Origin: Flagellimonas zhangzhouensis
GTDB taxonomy: Bacteria; Bacteroidota; Bacteroidia; Flavobacteriales; Flavobacteriaceae
Direction: 5' to 3'
DNA: 64,000 nt
NCBI RefSeq assembly: GCF_900102925.1
Contig: NZ_FNKI01000006.1
Span: 45,855 to 109,854, forward strand
Shown here: piece by piece, positions 8,299 through 17,842 of the stretch
Numbering within the stretch: the first letter of the stretch is position 1
Layout of the letters: every line of letters starts with the position of its first letter
Made by a program: the position numbers and the translations under genes
Notes under the pieces: model-generated
What the model saw: the letters and a program-made list of their open reading frames with translations, nothing else
Databases searched by the model: none
Told to the model about the DNA's origin: nothing

Positions 8299-10119
8299 TT
8301 GAAAGCAGTCGAGAACATAGACCAAAATTATTTAATCAAACAGCTCCCCACCCCTACCGCATTTGTTGGTAAAAATGGAGTTGTGATGGATGCATCCGAC
8401 TCCTGGTTGGAGATTTTTGGTTTAGTACCGACAAAGAAAAAGCGCAAGCTTAAAATTCTTGATTTTTTTCCAGAAGCTAAAGACTTTCAAAACAACAACG
8501 CCTTTTCCCTCAAACACAAGAATATTATAAATGACAACATTAGTCATTTTGAAAGTTCCTTTACCCCGTGGTTTGATGACAATGAGAATGTTTTGGGTTC
8601 CATTATTCAAACAAAGGATATTACATCCGAAGTAGAGAAGGAATTGGAGATTGAACGCCTTAAGAATATTCTTAAATACAAATCTGAAGCAGCCAAAATT
8701 GGATGGTGGGAATATGATGTCTTAAATGAAGAAATATTTTGGTGCGACGAAACTAAAAGAATACATAAAGCCCCCGATTCTTACCGACCCGATATAAATG
8801 AAGCCATAAACTTTTACAAGTCAGGCTTTAGTCAAAATAGAATTTCCATGCTCTTCCACAATGCGATGACCAAAGGCGATTCGTATGAAGTTGATTTGAT
8901 CATCCTTACTTTTAAAGGAGAAGAGCGATGGGTACGTGCTACTGGAAAACCCATTTTAAAAAATGGTAAGGTGGTAAAACTCTTTGGAACCTTAAAGGAC
9001 ATTCATGAACAAGTGATGGCCGAAACCAAAATCAAGGAAAACCAACAGTTGCTCACCACTTTAATCGATAGCTTACCCTTGAACGTCTATGTCAAGGATT
9101 TGGAATCCAAAAAAGTTTTGGTCAACAAGGCAGAATGCGATTATCTAGGTAAAAGCGCTGCAGAAATTTTGGGCAAATCGGATTTTGACCTTTATGATGA
9201 AAAGATGGCGCAAATTTCACGTGAGGAAGACTTACTGGTAATGAAACACCTTAAACCCATTTTGGGGAAGGAGACCGAAAGTGCCAAGAAAGATGGAAAA
9301 ACCACCTATTTCCTAACCTCAAAAATTCCACGTTTTGACCTTGACGGCCGCGTAAATGGCCTTATTGGAATTAGCATGGATATTTCGGCCATTAAAAAGA
9401 AAGAAGAACAGCTTCAAAATTTGATCAGTATTACCACTATTCAAAACAAGAAGCTAGTAAACTTCGCACATATTGTCTCCCATAACCTTAGATCACATTC
9501 AGCCAACTTCTCCATGCTTTTGGAGTTTTTGAACTATGAAGAAAATCAGGAGGAAAGAGGAAAAATATTAAAAATGTTAAACCACGCGTCGGACAATTTG
9601 TTGGAGACCCTTGAAAACCTAAATCAAGTAGTAGATGTCAACACCAAAACGCCGCAGTTAAAAAAACAACTTAACCTACACGATAGCATTGTTAAGGCAC
9701 AACAGAACATTGTTGCATTTAGCGAGAAAAACAAGGCACGGATCATAAACAACATCCCAAAACAAATAACTGTTTCGTCTGTGCCTGCCTATTTGGACAG
9801 TATTATTCTTAACCTGATTACCAATGCGATCAAATACAAAAAACCCGACTTGGACCCTGTGATCACCATAGATGCATTTCTCGAAAACAATCAAGTGTGT
9901 TTACGCGTATCCGACAATGGACTTGGTATTGACCTAGAAAAGAATGGGGATAAAGTGTTTGGCATGTACAAAACTTTCCATCAGCGAGAAGATGCCAAAG
10001 GTTTTGGCCTGTATTTGGTACGAAATCAAATTGAGGCCATGGGCGGAACCATAACCATAGAAAGTGAAGTTGATAAAGGCTCGTCCTTTAATGTGTATTT
10101 TAATGAAGAAAATGAATAG
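8299..10119 (+). CDS. Multi-PAS sensor histidine kinase
   Basis: A 606-residue kinase with no signal peptide or membrane helix, so probably a soluble sensor. Three PAS-like modules occupy about residues 10-105, 115-240 and 250-375. The phospho-acceptor segment is IVSHNLRSHSANF with His395. An HATPase domain follows, with NLITNAIKYKKPD (N box), DNGLGID (G1) and GFGLYLVRNQIEAMGG (G2). The start is TTG at 8299; the next in-frame ATG (residue 30) would cut into the first PAS. The response regulator gene overlaps its 3' end, so the two form a two-component pair. Confidence 0.88.
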   Translation: MKAVENIDQNYLIKQLPTPTAFVGKNGVVMDASDSWLEIFGLVPTKKKRKLKILDFFPEAKDFQNNNAFSLKHKNIINDNISHFESSFTPWFDDNENVLGSIIQTKDITSEVEKELEIERLKNILKYKSEAAKIGWWEYDVLNEEIFWCDETKRIHKAPDSYRPDINEAINFYKSGFSQNRISMLFHNAMTKGDSYEVDLIILTFKGEERWVRATGKPILKNGKVVKLFGTLKDIHEQVMAETKIKENQQLLTTLIDSLPLNVYVKDLESKKVLVNKAECDYLGKSAAEILGKSDFDLYDEKMAQISREEDLLVMKHLKPILGKETESAKKDGKTTYFLTSKIPRFDLDGRVNGLIGISMDISAIKKKEEQLQNLISITTIQNKKLVNFAHIVSHNLRSHSANFSMLLEFLNYEENQEERGKILKMLNHASDNLLETLENLNQVVDVNTKTPQLKKQLNLHDSIVKAQQNIVAFSEKNKARIINNIPKQITVSSVPAYLDSIILNLITNAIKYKKPDLDPVITIDAFLENNQVCLRVSDNGLGIDLEKNGDKVFGMYKTFHQREDAKGFGLYLVRNQIEAMGGTITIESEVDKGSSFNVYFNEENE

Positions 10120-10513
10120 TATTTTTATTGTAGACGATGATCCGATCACGGTATTCGGAATCAAAAAAATGTTGAAACCTGTTGCTGGTTGTGCCGATAT
10201 CCAAATTTTTCAAAACGGCAAGGAGGCATTGAACGAAATACAAGAACGAGTTGGAGGTAGTTTATTGCCCGAAGTGATTTTTTTGGATATTAATATGCCC
10301 ATTTTGGATGGATGGGGCTTTTTGGAAGAATTAATCTCCATGAACATTCAACAACCTATTACTATAAATGTGATAACATCCTCCATTGATCCGTTGGATT
10401 TGGAGAAATGGTATTATTACAAAGCCCGTTGCCCACATACTCTAAATTTTAAGAACAAGCCCATTTTTAAGATAGAATTGGCTGACCTTGGGTACATTAA
10501 TGTGGCTTCATAA
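10112..10513 (+). CDS. Single-domain response regulator
   Basis: A 133-residue CheY-like receiver with the acidic pocket in FIVDDDPI, phospho-acceptor Asp59 in FLDINMPILDG, the conserved Thr/Ser in ITSSIDPLD and a Lys in FKNKP. There is no output domain, so it probably relays phosphate or acts through protein contacts. Its start overlaps the last codons of the upstream kinase gene, which implies translational coupling; an alternative ATG lies three codons upstream at 10103. Confidence 0.88.
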   Translation: MNSIFIVDDDPITVFGIKKMLKPVAGCADIQIFQNGKEALNEIQERVGGSLLPEVIFLDINMPILDGWGFLEELISMNIQQPITINVITSSIDPLDLEKWYYYKARCPHTLNFKNKPIFKIELADLGYINVAS

Positions 10514-10526
10514 ACATATTATATTG

Positions 10527-10534
10527 TATTTTTG
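10527..10534 (+). promoter_or_regulatory. -7 promoter element TATTTTTG before the M14 peptidase gene
   Basis: Exact TAnnTTTG match. The open frame of the downstream gene could start with TTG at 10532, which would lie inside this element. The promoter therefore argues for the downstream TTG at 10583. Confidence 0.55.
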
Positions 10535-10582
10535 GTTTGCAAGAAAAACATTATTGTGCCAACCAAAGTTCCCTTAGTTAAT

Positions 10583-12358
10583 TTGAAGTATTTAGTTTTT
10601 TTAACCTCACTAGCCCTATTTTTTATCTCCTGTGAAAATAAAACGCAGGATGAAAAACCATCATATCAAACCTTTTTTGAGGCCTCGGAAGGAATGGAAA
10701 CTCCTACCTACCAAGCAACCATTGATTACTACATAACCCTTGCAAGGGATTTTCCAGAAATCAACATTCATACCATTGGCAAAACCGATAGCGGTTATCC
10801 GTTGCACATGGTCACCTACAATCCTGATGGGGATTTTAATTATGAAAATATCCGAAAGGAAAAAACCATCATACTCATCAATAATGGAATTCATCCAGGG
10901 GAAAGTGATGGAATAGATGCCACCATGATGCTCTATCGTGATTTGGCCACAGAAAAAATCAAAGCACCTGAAAAAACGGTTCTTGTAACCATTCCTATTT
11001 ACAATGTGGGTGGTTCCCTCAATCGAAATTCAGCTACTAGGGCCAACCAAAATGGACCTGAAGAATATGGTTTTAGAGGAAATGCCCTGAATTATGATCT
11101 AAATCGGGATTTCATTAAAATGGATACGCAGAACGCAAAAACGTTTGCACAGATATTTCATACGGTTAAGCCCGATGTATTTATCGACAACCATGTAAGC
11201 AACGGTGCCGATTACCAATATGTGCTAACACACCTGTTCACCCAACACAATAAATTGGGAGGAGAAATGGGAGCCTATCTGCATGACAGTTTTATGCCCG
11301 ACATTGTAGGGGCGTTGGCCAACAAAGAATGGGACATCACTCCTTATGTAAACGTATTCAATATGCCGCCAGAGCAAGGGTTTAGTCAATTTATGGACCA
11401 CCCAAGATACTCCACAGGTTACACTACACTTTGGAGCACATTAGGCTTAATGGTGGAAACCCATATGCTAAAACCGTACAAGCAAAGGGTTGAAGGTACC
11501 TATACACTAATGGAAAGCCTGATTGAGGTAACAGAAAAAGAGCACGATAACATAAAGAAGCTCAGAAAAGAAACCTTGGAGAACAATTTGGAGCTCTCCG
11601 AATACTACTTCAATTATGAGGTGGATACCACCCAAAGTAGCGCCCTAAACTTTAAAGGTTTTGAAGCTGAAATCATGACAAGTGAGGTCACTGGATTGCC
11701 CAGATTAAAATACAACAGGGAAAAGCCCTTCACCAAAGAAACGATTTACCAAGATTATTTTATTCCAAAAGATACTATCAGTGTTCCTGATGCTTACATT
11801 GTTAAACAAAGTTGGCTACGCGTAATTGACCGCTTAACGACCAATAAAATCCAATTTTTTAAATTGGAAAAGGATACCACATTAACCGTGGAAGCCTATA
11901 GTATTGTGGATTACGATACGAGGAACAATCCGTACGAAGGACACTATTTGCATTCCGACACAAAGGTTTCAAAAAGCAACAAGCAAATCCATTTTAGGGC
12001 TGGAGACATTGTAATTCCAACAAAACAACCAGGTATTCGATACCTTTTGGAGACTTTGGAACCTCAAGGTGTGGATTCCTTTTTCAACTGGAACTTTTTT
12101 GATACCATGCTGCAGCGCAAGGAAGGTTTTTCACCCTATGTTTTTGAAGACATCGCACTGGATATGTTGCAAAAAGATTCAACTTTACTACAAAATTTTG
12201 AAGCCCAAAAGGAACTGGACCTCAATTTTGCCAATAACTGGTATGCGCAATTGAATTGGATTTTTGAGCGCTCGGAGCATTTGGAAGAAGCTTACCTATC
12301 CTACCCTATTTATAGAATCTCTAAGGATAGCGACGCTTCAGGAATTCTTAATCGCTAA
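10583..12358 (+). CDS. M14-family zinc carboxypeptidase, lipoprotein
   Basis: A 591-residue exported peptidase. The N terminus MKYLVFLTSLALFFISC is a lipoprotein signal with predicted acylated Cys17. The zinc site is visible as HPGES (His and Glu ligands) and DNHVSNGADY (third ligand His). NYDLNRDF and the late GLMVETHM, with a candidate catalytic Glu, fit the M14 fold. It probably trims peptides at the cell surface for nutrition. I chose the TTG at 10583 because it begins the signal peptide and lies after the promoter. The stop overlaps the convergent NUDIX gene by four bases. Confidence 0.85.
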   Translation: MKYLVFLTSLALFFISCENKTQDEKPSYQTFFEASEGMETPTYQATIDYYITLARDFPEINIHTIGKTDSGYPLHMVTYNPDGDFNYENIRKEKTIILINNGIHPGESDGIDATMMLYRDLATEKIKAPEKTVLVTIPIYNVGGSLNRNSATRANQNGPEEYGFRGNALNYDLNRDFIKMDTQNAKTFAQIFHTVKPDVFIDNHVSNGADYQYVLTHLFTQHNKLGGEMGAYLHDSFMPDIVGALANKEWDITPYVNVFNMPPEQGFSQFMDHPRYSTGYTTLWSTLGLMVETHMLKPYKQRVEGTYTLMESLIEVTEKEHDNIKKLRKETLENNLELSEYYFNYEVDTTQSSALNFKGFEAEIMTSEVTGLPRLKYNREKPFTKETIYQDYFIPKDTISVPDAYIVKQSWLRVIDRLTTNKIQFFKLEKDTTLTVEAYSIVDYDTRNNPYEGHYLHSDTKVSKSNKQIHFRAGDIVIPTKQPGIRYLLETLEPQGVDSFFNWNFFDTMLQRKEGFSPYVFEDIALDMLQKDSTLLQNFEAQKELDLNFANNWYAQLNWIFERSEHLEEAYLSYPIYRISKDSDASGILNR

Positions 12359-12948
12359 GGCCAATCTTCGAATAGAATTTTAATGTTGTGGTATGACTTT
12401 TTAAGTGCCTTTTTGGTTTTTCTACGTCCTTTCCACTTTACTTTTTTAATTCCTTCAGATTTTTCAGCAATCAACTTTCCCGTATATTCCGTGGTCATTA
12501 CAAACCAATGGGTCTCTTTTAATCGAAACTCTCCGTTTCTTTTAAAAATATGATAAGTGGTTTTTAAAAAACGTTCAATTTTCAGGTTTTTAACCCCTGT
12601 TTCTTCTTCCACCTCACGAATAGCGGCATTTTCAATGGACTCGCCTTTATCCACTTTACCTTTGGGCAAATCCCATTTATTGTTACGATAGATAAAAAGC
12701 ACTTTGCCCTTTTTATTTATAACAAAGCCACCGCCAGCTACAACCACAGGAATCTTATGCTTGAAAAGACTCAAGGTTTTATCTTCGTCGGGATGATAAA
12801 AATAAGCCTCCTTTATTTTCTTCTTGGACAAAAGGGAGATAGCTTCCATTATGCTGTCACCTTCCAAAGAAAACAAGTTTCCATTAGCATCCTTTGGACG
12901 TTTGTTCGTCAAAATCATTGGAGACTCATTCACAAAAACTTCATACAT
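12355..12948 (-). CDS. NUDIX hydrolase
   Basis: A 197-residue protein with the complete Nudix box GKVDKGESIENAAIREVEEE followed by TGV, near residues 110-132. It is preceded by KWDLPKG, as in Ap4A or diphosphoinositol polyphosphate hydrolases. The first 80 residues (MYEVFVNESPMILTN) form an extra N-terminal domain seen in flavobacterial homologues. The substrate is not predictable. The chosen ATG leaves only seven bases to the divergent pyrE start, so the promoters of both genes must overlap the opposing coding region. Confidence 0.88.
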   Translation of the reverse strand: MYEVFVNESPMILTNKRPKDANGNLFSLEGDSIMEAISLLSKKKIKEAYFYHPDEDKTLSLFKHKIPVVVAGGGFVINKKGKVLFIYRNNKWDLPKGKVDKGESIENAAIREVEEETGVKNLKIERFLKTTYHIFKRNGEFRLKETHWFVMTTEYTGKLIAEKSEGIKKVKWKGRRKTKKALKKSYHNIKILFEDWP

Positions 12949-12955
12949 TTGCGCA

Positions 12956-13597
12956 ATGGTTTTAGATAAAGAAATTGCCAAAAAAACAGCTGAGCTGCTT
13001 TTACAAATTAATGCAATAAAGTTGGAACCCGAAAATCCTTTTACATGGGCTTCGGGATGGAAATCTCCAATCTATTGTGACAACAGAATTATGCTGTCTT
13101 ACCCAGAAATTCGAAATTTTGTTCGGGAAGAGATGGCCAAACAAGTCGAAAGCCTTTATGGCAAGCCCGATGTGATTGCGGGTGTGGCCACTGGTGCCAT
13201 TGGTATTGGTATATTGGTAGCTGAAGCATTAGGTCTTCCTTTTGTATATGTGAGACCTGAACCTAAATCGCACGGTAGACAAAATCAGATTGAAGGGTAT
13301 TTTGAACCTGGACAAAGTGTGGTGGTGATTGAAGATTTGATCAGCACAGGAAAAAGTAGCCTTAATGCCGTTAGAGCTTTAAAAGATCAGCAAGCCAATA
13401 TAAAAGGAATGCTTGCTATTTTCACTTACGGCTTTCCTGTTTCCACAACCAATTTTGAAGCTGAGGACATTGAACTACATACCCTTTCAGATTACGAACA
13501 TTTGATTGAGCAAGCTTCCGAAACCCATTACATTAAAGAATCCCAATTAAAAACCTTGTTGGAATGGCGCTCCAATCCACAAGAATGGAAAAAATAA
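12956..13597 (+). CDS. pyrE: Orotate phosphoribosyltransferase
   Basis: A 213-residue enzyme converting orotate and PRPP to OMP in de novo pyrimidine synthesis. The PRPP loop is VVVIEDLISTGKSSLNA. FTWASGWKSPIYCDNR near the N terminus and VRPEPKSHGRQNQIEG are typical of PyrE. The open frame extends upstream into the divergent NUDIX gene, but homologues start near MVLDKEIAKKTAELLLQI, so 12956 is chosen. The SRPBCC gene follows after ten bases. Confidence 0.95.
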   Translation: MVLDKEIAKKTAELLLQINAIKLEPENPFTWASGWKSPIYCDNRIMLSYPEIRNFVREEMAKQVESLYGKPDVIAGVATGAIGIGILVAEALGLPFVYVRPEPKSHGRQNQIEGYFEPGQSVVVIEDLISTGKSSLNAVRALKDQQANIKGMLAIFTYGFPVSTTNFEAEDIELHTLSDYEHLIEQASETHYIKESQLKTLLEWRSNPQEWKK

Positions 13598-13607
13598 CAA
13601 ACGCATC

Positions 13608-14006
13608 ATGCACATAGAAGCAACTAAAAAACAAGTCGCCAAAAGCGATAAAGAAGTTTTTGAATTTTTGACCGACATCAAAAACTTTGAAACCTTAATG
13701 CCCGATAACATTGACAAATTTGAAGTGCTGGATGAGAACACTTTTAAGTTTGCCCTAAAGGGAATGCCAGAAATTGTGTTGCGTTTAAAAGAGCAAAATC
13801 CGAACGACAAAGTAGTTTTGGGTGCAGCCAGTGATAAACTACCTTTTACACTAACCGCAAACATTACTTCATTGGGTGAAAATGAAAGTGAAGTAGCATT
13901 GAGTTTTGAAGGGCAATTCAATGCCATGATGGCCATGATGATCAAATCTCCGATTACCAATTTTATGGAAACTTTGTCCACTAACATGGACAAAATAGGT
14001 CAGTAG
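13608..14006 (+). CDS. SRPBCC (START-like) family protein
   Basis: A 132-residue soluble protein with the pattern of a small lipid- or ligand-binding START-like domain: IEATKKQVAKSDKEVFEFLTDIKNFETLMP at the start and a long C-terminal helix. It sits ten bases after pyrE and is probably cotranscribed with it, a flavobacterial arrangement I recall. The ligand is unknown. The last seven bases overlap the convergent birA gene. Confidence 0.8.
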   Translation: MHIEATKKQVAKSDKEVFEFLTDIKNFETLMPDNIDKFEVLDENTFKFALKGMPEIVLRLKEQNPNDKVVLGAASDKLPFTLTANITSLGENESEVALSFEGQFNAMMAMMIKSPITNFMETLSTNMDKIGQ

Positions 14007-14743
14007 AGCAAGGTAACTTCCTTTAGATCGAATTCTTTTAAAATATGGTCCTCTAATTCGAGTACCAACTTTCCTGTTGAAGTCACTTTTCGGATAAATC
14101 CTGGAAACATTTCTCCGTTTTCATCCTTAAATGTTGAAGGCTTGTCTTTTCGGAACAATATGTTCTCGTAGGCTGGCAACAACTGCTTCACGGTTTTACC
14201 TTCCATATTTTCCGTGTAAAACTTTATCCGCCCGATAATCATATTCAAAAGCTCATCCAAATCATATATTTGACCCGTAATGGATGAAAGCGATGATGCT
14301 TTGTCCAAATTTTCAAATTGGGTTTGGTTCACATTCAATCCAATTCCGATAATGGATTGATCCACTTGATTCCCTTTTAACATATTTTCAATCAAAATGC
14401 CACATATTTTGGTGACACCTGACATAATGTCGTTGGGCCATTTCACCTTTACATTTGGAATATTTAAGCTTGTCAGCACATCATAAAGTGCCATGGATAC
14501 GCTAATATTCAATATAAATTGTTGGTCGGCCCTAAATGCATCAAACTTTTTTAAAATACTGAATGTTAGATTTTTACCGCCTTCAGATAGCCAAACCGTT
14601 CCTATTTGCCCCCTACCCTTCAGTTGTTTTTTTGCCACAACAACGGAATAATCAGGCAGGTTTTCCGACTTATTTAAAGCCCGCAAATACAGATTTGTAG
14701 AGTCCGTGGCATCAAGTTTGATTATTCGAGATAGTTCGCCCAA
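14000..14743 (-). CDS. birA: Biotin--[acetyl-CoA-carboxylase] ligase
   Basis: A 247-residue enzyme that activates biotin to biotinyl-AMP and attaches it to biotin carboxyl carrier protein. It has LDATDSTNLYL, then KGRGQIGTVWLSEGGKN (biotinyl-AMP loop), KVKWPNDIM (catalytic Lys region) and CGILIEN. The N-terminal HTH repressor domain of E. coli BirA is absent, so it is a ligase only. The start is TTG at 14743. It is divergent from rsfS. Confidence 0.93.
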   Translation of the reverse strand: MGELSRIIKLDATDSTNLYLRALNKSENLPDYSVVVAKKQLKGRGQIGTVWLSEGGKNLTFSILKKFDAFRADQQFILNISVSMALYDVLTSLNIPNVKVKWPNDIMSGVTKICGILIENMLKGNQVDQSIIGIGLNVNQTQFENLDKASSLSSITGQIYDLDELLNMIIGRIKFYTENMEGKTVKQLLPAYENILFRKDKPSTFKDENGEMFPGFIRKVTSTGKLVLELEDHILKEFDLKEVTLLY

Positions 14744-14798
14744 AGTGGTAAGCCTTATTGATTTGTTAAAAACTAAGGCTAAGAAAACAAAAAAAATA

Positions 14799-14806
14799 TA
14801 ACTTTG
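14799..14806 (+). promoter_or_regulatory. -7 promoter element TAACTTTG for the rsfS-ftsH run
   Basis: Exact TAnnTTTG match ending 19 bases before the rsfS ATG, in the AT-rich divergent region with birA. It is the likely promoter for the six-gene rsfS-ftsH-LUD-cdsA-psd-ACBP run. Confidence 0.6.
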
Positions 14807-14825
14807 TAGAAACTAAAATTTTTGA

Positions 14826-15203
14826 ATGCAGAAAACGAAAGCTAGCGCAGATGAATTGATTGCCTTGATTTTAGAAGGGATAGAGGAAGTTAAAGGAGTT
14901 GATATAAATCTATTGGACCTTAGGGAAATCGAAAATACTGTGTGCGACTACTTTATTATCTGCAACGGTACTTCCAATACGCATGTAAACGCAATTGTAT
15001 CCTCCATCCAAAAAACCGTTAGTAAAGCAATTCACGATAAACCTTGGCATATAGAAGGTTCAGAGAATGCTGAATGGGTTTTAATGGATTATGTAAATGT
15101 TGTGGTCCATGTATTTCAAAAACATGTTAGGGAATTCTACGACATCGAAGGTCTTTGGGGAGATGCCAAAGTAACCATGGTGGAAAGCAGCTACAATTCA
15201 TAA
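14826..15203 (+). CDS. rsfS: Ribosome silencing factor RsfS
   Basis: A 125-residue RsfS/Iojap protein that binds uL14 and blocks subunit joining in stationary phase or starvation. VDINLLDLREIENTVCDYFIICNG and the C-terminal DVVVHVF-like segment (VNVVVHVFQKHVREFYDIEGLW) are the family signatures; the length is typical. ftsH starts six bases later. Confidence 0.94.
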   Translation: MQKTKASADELIALILEGIEEVKGVDINLLDLREIENTVCDYFIICNGTSNTHVNAIVSSIQKTVSKAIHDKPWHIEGSENAEWVLMDYVNVVVHVFQKHVREFYDIEGLWGDAKVTMVESSYNS

Positions 15204-15209
15204 AAAATA

Positions 15210-17165
15210 ATGGCAAAAGAGAACAATACAAATAATACCCCTAAAAAACCACGTTTTAGCTCGTGGTGGATATATGGTGTGGTTATCGCTTTAATCATTG
15301 GTTTCCAATTTTTTGGTGGAAGCAGTTTTTCAAGCACTGAAAAGACGACTACATCCGAATTGCAAGAATTTTTGCGCAATGGAGATATATCCAAAATTGT
15401 TATCATCACAAATACACGACAGGCAAAAGTTTATCTTACAGAAGAAGCCTTAAACAAGGATGTGCACAAAGGAGTGGCTCAAAAACCATTGCTGCCATCT
15501 ACCAGTTTAGTGCCTCAATATGTGTTGGATTACGGGGATTTACAGATTTTTCAGAACGAAATCACCGAAATAAAAAAGGAAAATAACCTAGATACCATTG
15601 TAGAATTCGACACCGAATCCAATGTAATAGGCGAAATCTTCCTAACCCTACTACCTTTTGCCCTTATTATAGGTATTTGGATCTACTTGATGCGAAGAAT
15701 GTCAGGTGGTGCAGGCGGTGGTGCTGGTGGACAAATTTTCAATATTGGAAAGTCCAAGGCTAAATTGTTCGATGAAAAAACAGATACAAGAACCTCTTTC
15801 AAGGATGTTGCTGGATTGGAAGGTGCCAAAGAAGAAGTTCAAGAAATTGTGGAGTTCTTAAAGAACCCCGATAAATACACCTCTCTTGGTGGTAAAATTC
15901 CAAAAGGAGCCCTTTTGGTTGGCCCTCCAGGTACAGGTAAAACCCTTTTGGCAAAAGCCGTTGCAGGCGAAGCTAAAGTGCCTTTCTTTTCACTTTCAGG
16001 TTCCGATTTTGTGGAAATGTTCGTGGGTGTAGGTGCATCTAGGGTACGTGATTTGTTCAAACAAGCAAAAGATAAATCCCCAGCCATCATTTTTATCGAT
16101 GAAATTGATGCCATTGGTAGAGCTAGGGGCAAAAATAACTTTACAGGTTCCAATGATGAACGCGAGAACACATTGAATCAATTGTTGACCGAAATGGATG
16201 GTTTTGGAACCAATACCAACGTTATTGTATTGGCCGCCACCAACCGTGCCGATGTATTGGACAAGGCCTTAATGCGTGCAGGTCGTTTTGACAGGCAGAT
16301 TTATGTAGATCTTCCTGACTTAAATGAAAGAAAGGAAATCTTTGAAGTTCACCTTCGTCCGATCAAAACCGCAGAAACTTTGGATTTGGACTTTTTGGCC
16401 AAGCAAACGCCAGGTTTCTCTGGTGCAGATATCGCCAATGTGTGTAACGAAGCTGCCCTTATCGCTGCTCGTAAAGAGAAGAAAGCGGTGACAAAGCAAG
16501 ATTTCTTGGATGCGGTAGATAGAATTGTTGGTGGTCTTGAAAAGAAAAACAAAATCATCACTCCAGAAGAAAAGAAAACCATTGCTTTCCACGAAGCTGG
16601 TCATGCCACGGTAAGCTGGATGTTGGAACACGCTGCTCCACTAGTAAAAGTTACTATTGTTCCCCGTGGACAATCTTTGGGTGCAGCATGGTACTTACCT
16701 GAAGAACGCTTGATTGTTCGTCCTGAGCAAATGATGGACGAAATGTGTGCCACCATGGGAGGTAGAGCCGCGGAAAAAGTAATTTTCAATAAAATATCCA
16801 CTGGTGCTTTAAGCGATTTGGAAAAAGTGACCAAACAAGCTAGAGCCATGGTTACCATTTATGGTCTTAACGATGAGTTGGGCAACATCACCTACTACGA
16901 CTCCTCTGGCCAGAATGAATACGGGTTTACCAAACCATATAGTGAGGAAACGGCACAAAAGATTGACCAAGAAATATCCAAAATAATTGAAAAGCAATAT
17001 CAGCGAGCCATTAAATTGTTGGATGAGAACAGAGACAAGCTCACAGAATTAGCTGAAAGACTTTTGGATAAAGAAGTTATCTTTAAAGACGATTTGGAAA
17101 AGATTTTTGGAAGAAGACCTTTTGAAAAAGAGGAAGAGGAGCTGGAACCAGAACCAGCTAAGTAA
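15210..17165 (+). CDS. ftsH: ATP-dependent zinc metalloprotease FtsH
   Basis: A 651-residue membrane AAA+ protease. It has transmembrane helices at about 19-36 and 140-160, the periplasmic segment between them, Walker A GPPGTGKT (238-245), Walker B IIFIDEID, the second region of homology ending in GRFDR, and the zinc motif HEAGH (461-465). It degrades unneeded or damaged membrane proteins and, in other bacteria, regulatory enzymes of lipid synthesis. A Gly-rich linker ([10 protein letters not shown]) follows the second helix. It lies in the run rsfS-ftsH-LUD-cdsA-psd. Confidence 0.98.
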   Translation: MAKENNTNNTPKKPRFSSWWIYGVVIALIIGFQFFGGSSFSSTEKTTTSELQEFLRNGDISKIVIITNTRQAKVYLTEEALNKDVHKGVAQKPLLPSTSLVPQYVLDYGDLQIFQNEITEIKKENNLDTIVEFDTESNVIGEIFLTLLPFALIIGIWIYLMRRMSGGAGGGAGGQIFNIGKSKAKLFDEKTDTRTSFKDVAGLEGAKEEVQEIVEFLKNPDKYTSLGGKIPKGALLVGPPGTGKTLLAKAVAGEAKVPFFSLSGSDFVEMFVGVGASRVRDLFKQAKDKSPAIIFIDEIDAIGRARGKNNFTGSNDERENTLNQLLTEMDGFGTNTNVIVLAATNRADVLDKALMRAGRFDRQIYVDLPDLNERKEIFEVHLRPIKTAETLDLDFLAKQTPGFSGADIANVCNEAALIAARKEKKAVTKQDFLDAVDRIVGGLEKKNKIITPEEKKTIAFHEAGHATVSWMLEHAAPLVKVTIVPRGQSLGAAWYLPEERLIVRPEQMMDEMCATMGGRAAEKVIFNKISTGALSDLEKVTKQARAMVTIYGLNDELGNITYYDSSGQNEYGFTKPYSEETAQKIDQEISKIIEKQYQRAIKLLDENRDKLTELAERLLDKEVIFKDDLEKIFGRRPFEKEEEELEPEPAK

Positions 17166-17229
17166 TTGTAAAGTCGAACCAAAATCAATTCGTAATTTTA
17201 TTGAGTAAAAAATAGAACAGACACCATAA

Positions 17230-17838
17230 ATGGGAGTTTTTAAAAAACTTTTTGGAGGAGGAAAAAAGGTTTCCAAGGAAACCGCGGAAACCCGTGGCGA
17301 CCATATGCCCGACCTAAAAATCCCCGTAGATGAAAAGTTTACTATTTATTTCAAGAAAAATGGTGGAAAGTTTATTTACTGCGAAGACTTCTCAGAAGTT
17401 TCCGAAGCACTGAAAAGTATTATTTCAGAAAACGACTGGCAAAACCAACTGCTCTATTCTTTAGATCCTCGGTTAGAGACACGTTTTGCATCGGAAAACC
17501 TAAAATTCACGGATAATCGGGGTGAAAGCAATATCTTTTTTACCACTTGTGAGCATTTAGTGGCGCACAATGGTTCCATTTTGGTTTGTTCCAATCAGAT
17601 CAAGGAAAAGAAATTGAACGAACTCCCCTCCAACCTCATTGTTTTTGCTACAACCAGTCAATTGGTCGACTCCATTAGCGAAGCATTAAAAACCATCAAA
17701 GAACGCTATCAGAAAAATATTCCCAACAATATTACCACGTTGAAGCACTTTCAACCTACGCCAGAAAACAAAGACGATTTTCTTTCTTATGGCAGCGCAT
17801 CAAAAAATGTATATCTTTTACTATTAGAAGATTTCTAA
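17230..17838 (+). CDS. LUD-domain (LutC-like) protein
   Basis: A 202-residue soluble protein with features of the LUD fold: FFTTCEHLVAHNGSILVCSNQ, then LPSNLIVFATTSQLVDSISEALKTI. LutC belongs to the lactate-oxidation complex LutABC, but no lutA or lutB neighbour is present here. Instead the gene sits between ftsH and cdsA (gap of four bases to cdsA), a position I recall as conserved in Flavobacteriaceae. A role in lactate use is therefore doubtful; a link to membrane maintenance is only positional. Confidence 0.8.
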   Translation: MGVFKKLFGGGKKVSKETAETRGDHMPDLKIPVDEKFTIYFKKNGGKFIYCEDFSEVSEALKSIISENDWQNQLLYSLDPRLETRFASENLKFTDNRGESNIFFTTCEHLVAHNGSILVCSNQIKEKKLNELPSNLIVFATTSQLVDSISEALKTIKERYQKNIPNNITTLKHFQPTPENKDDFLSYGSASKNVYLLLLEDF

Positions 17839-17842
17839 ATAC

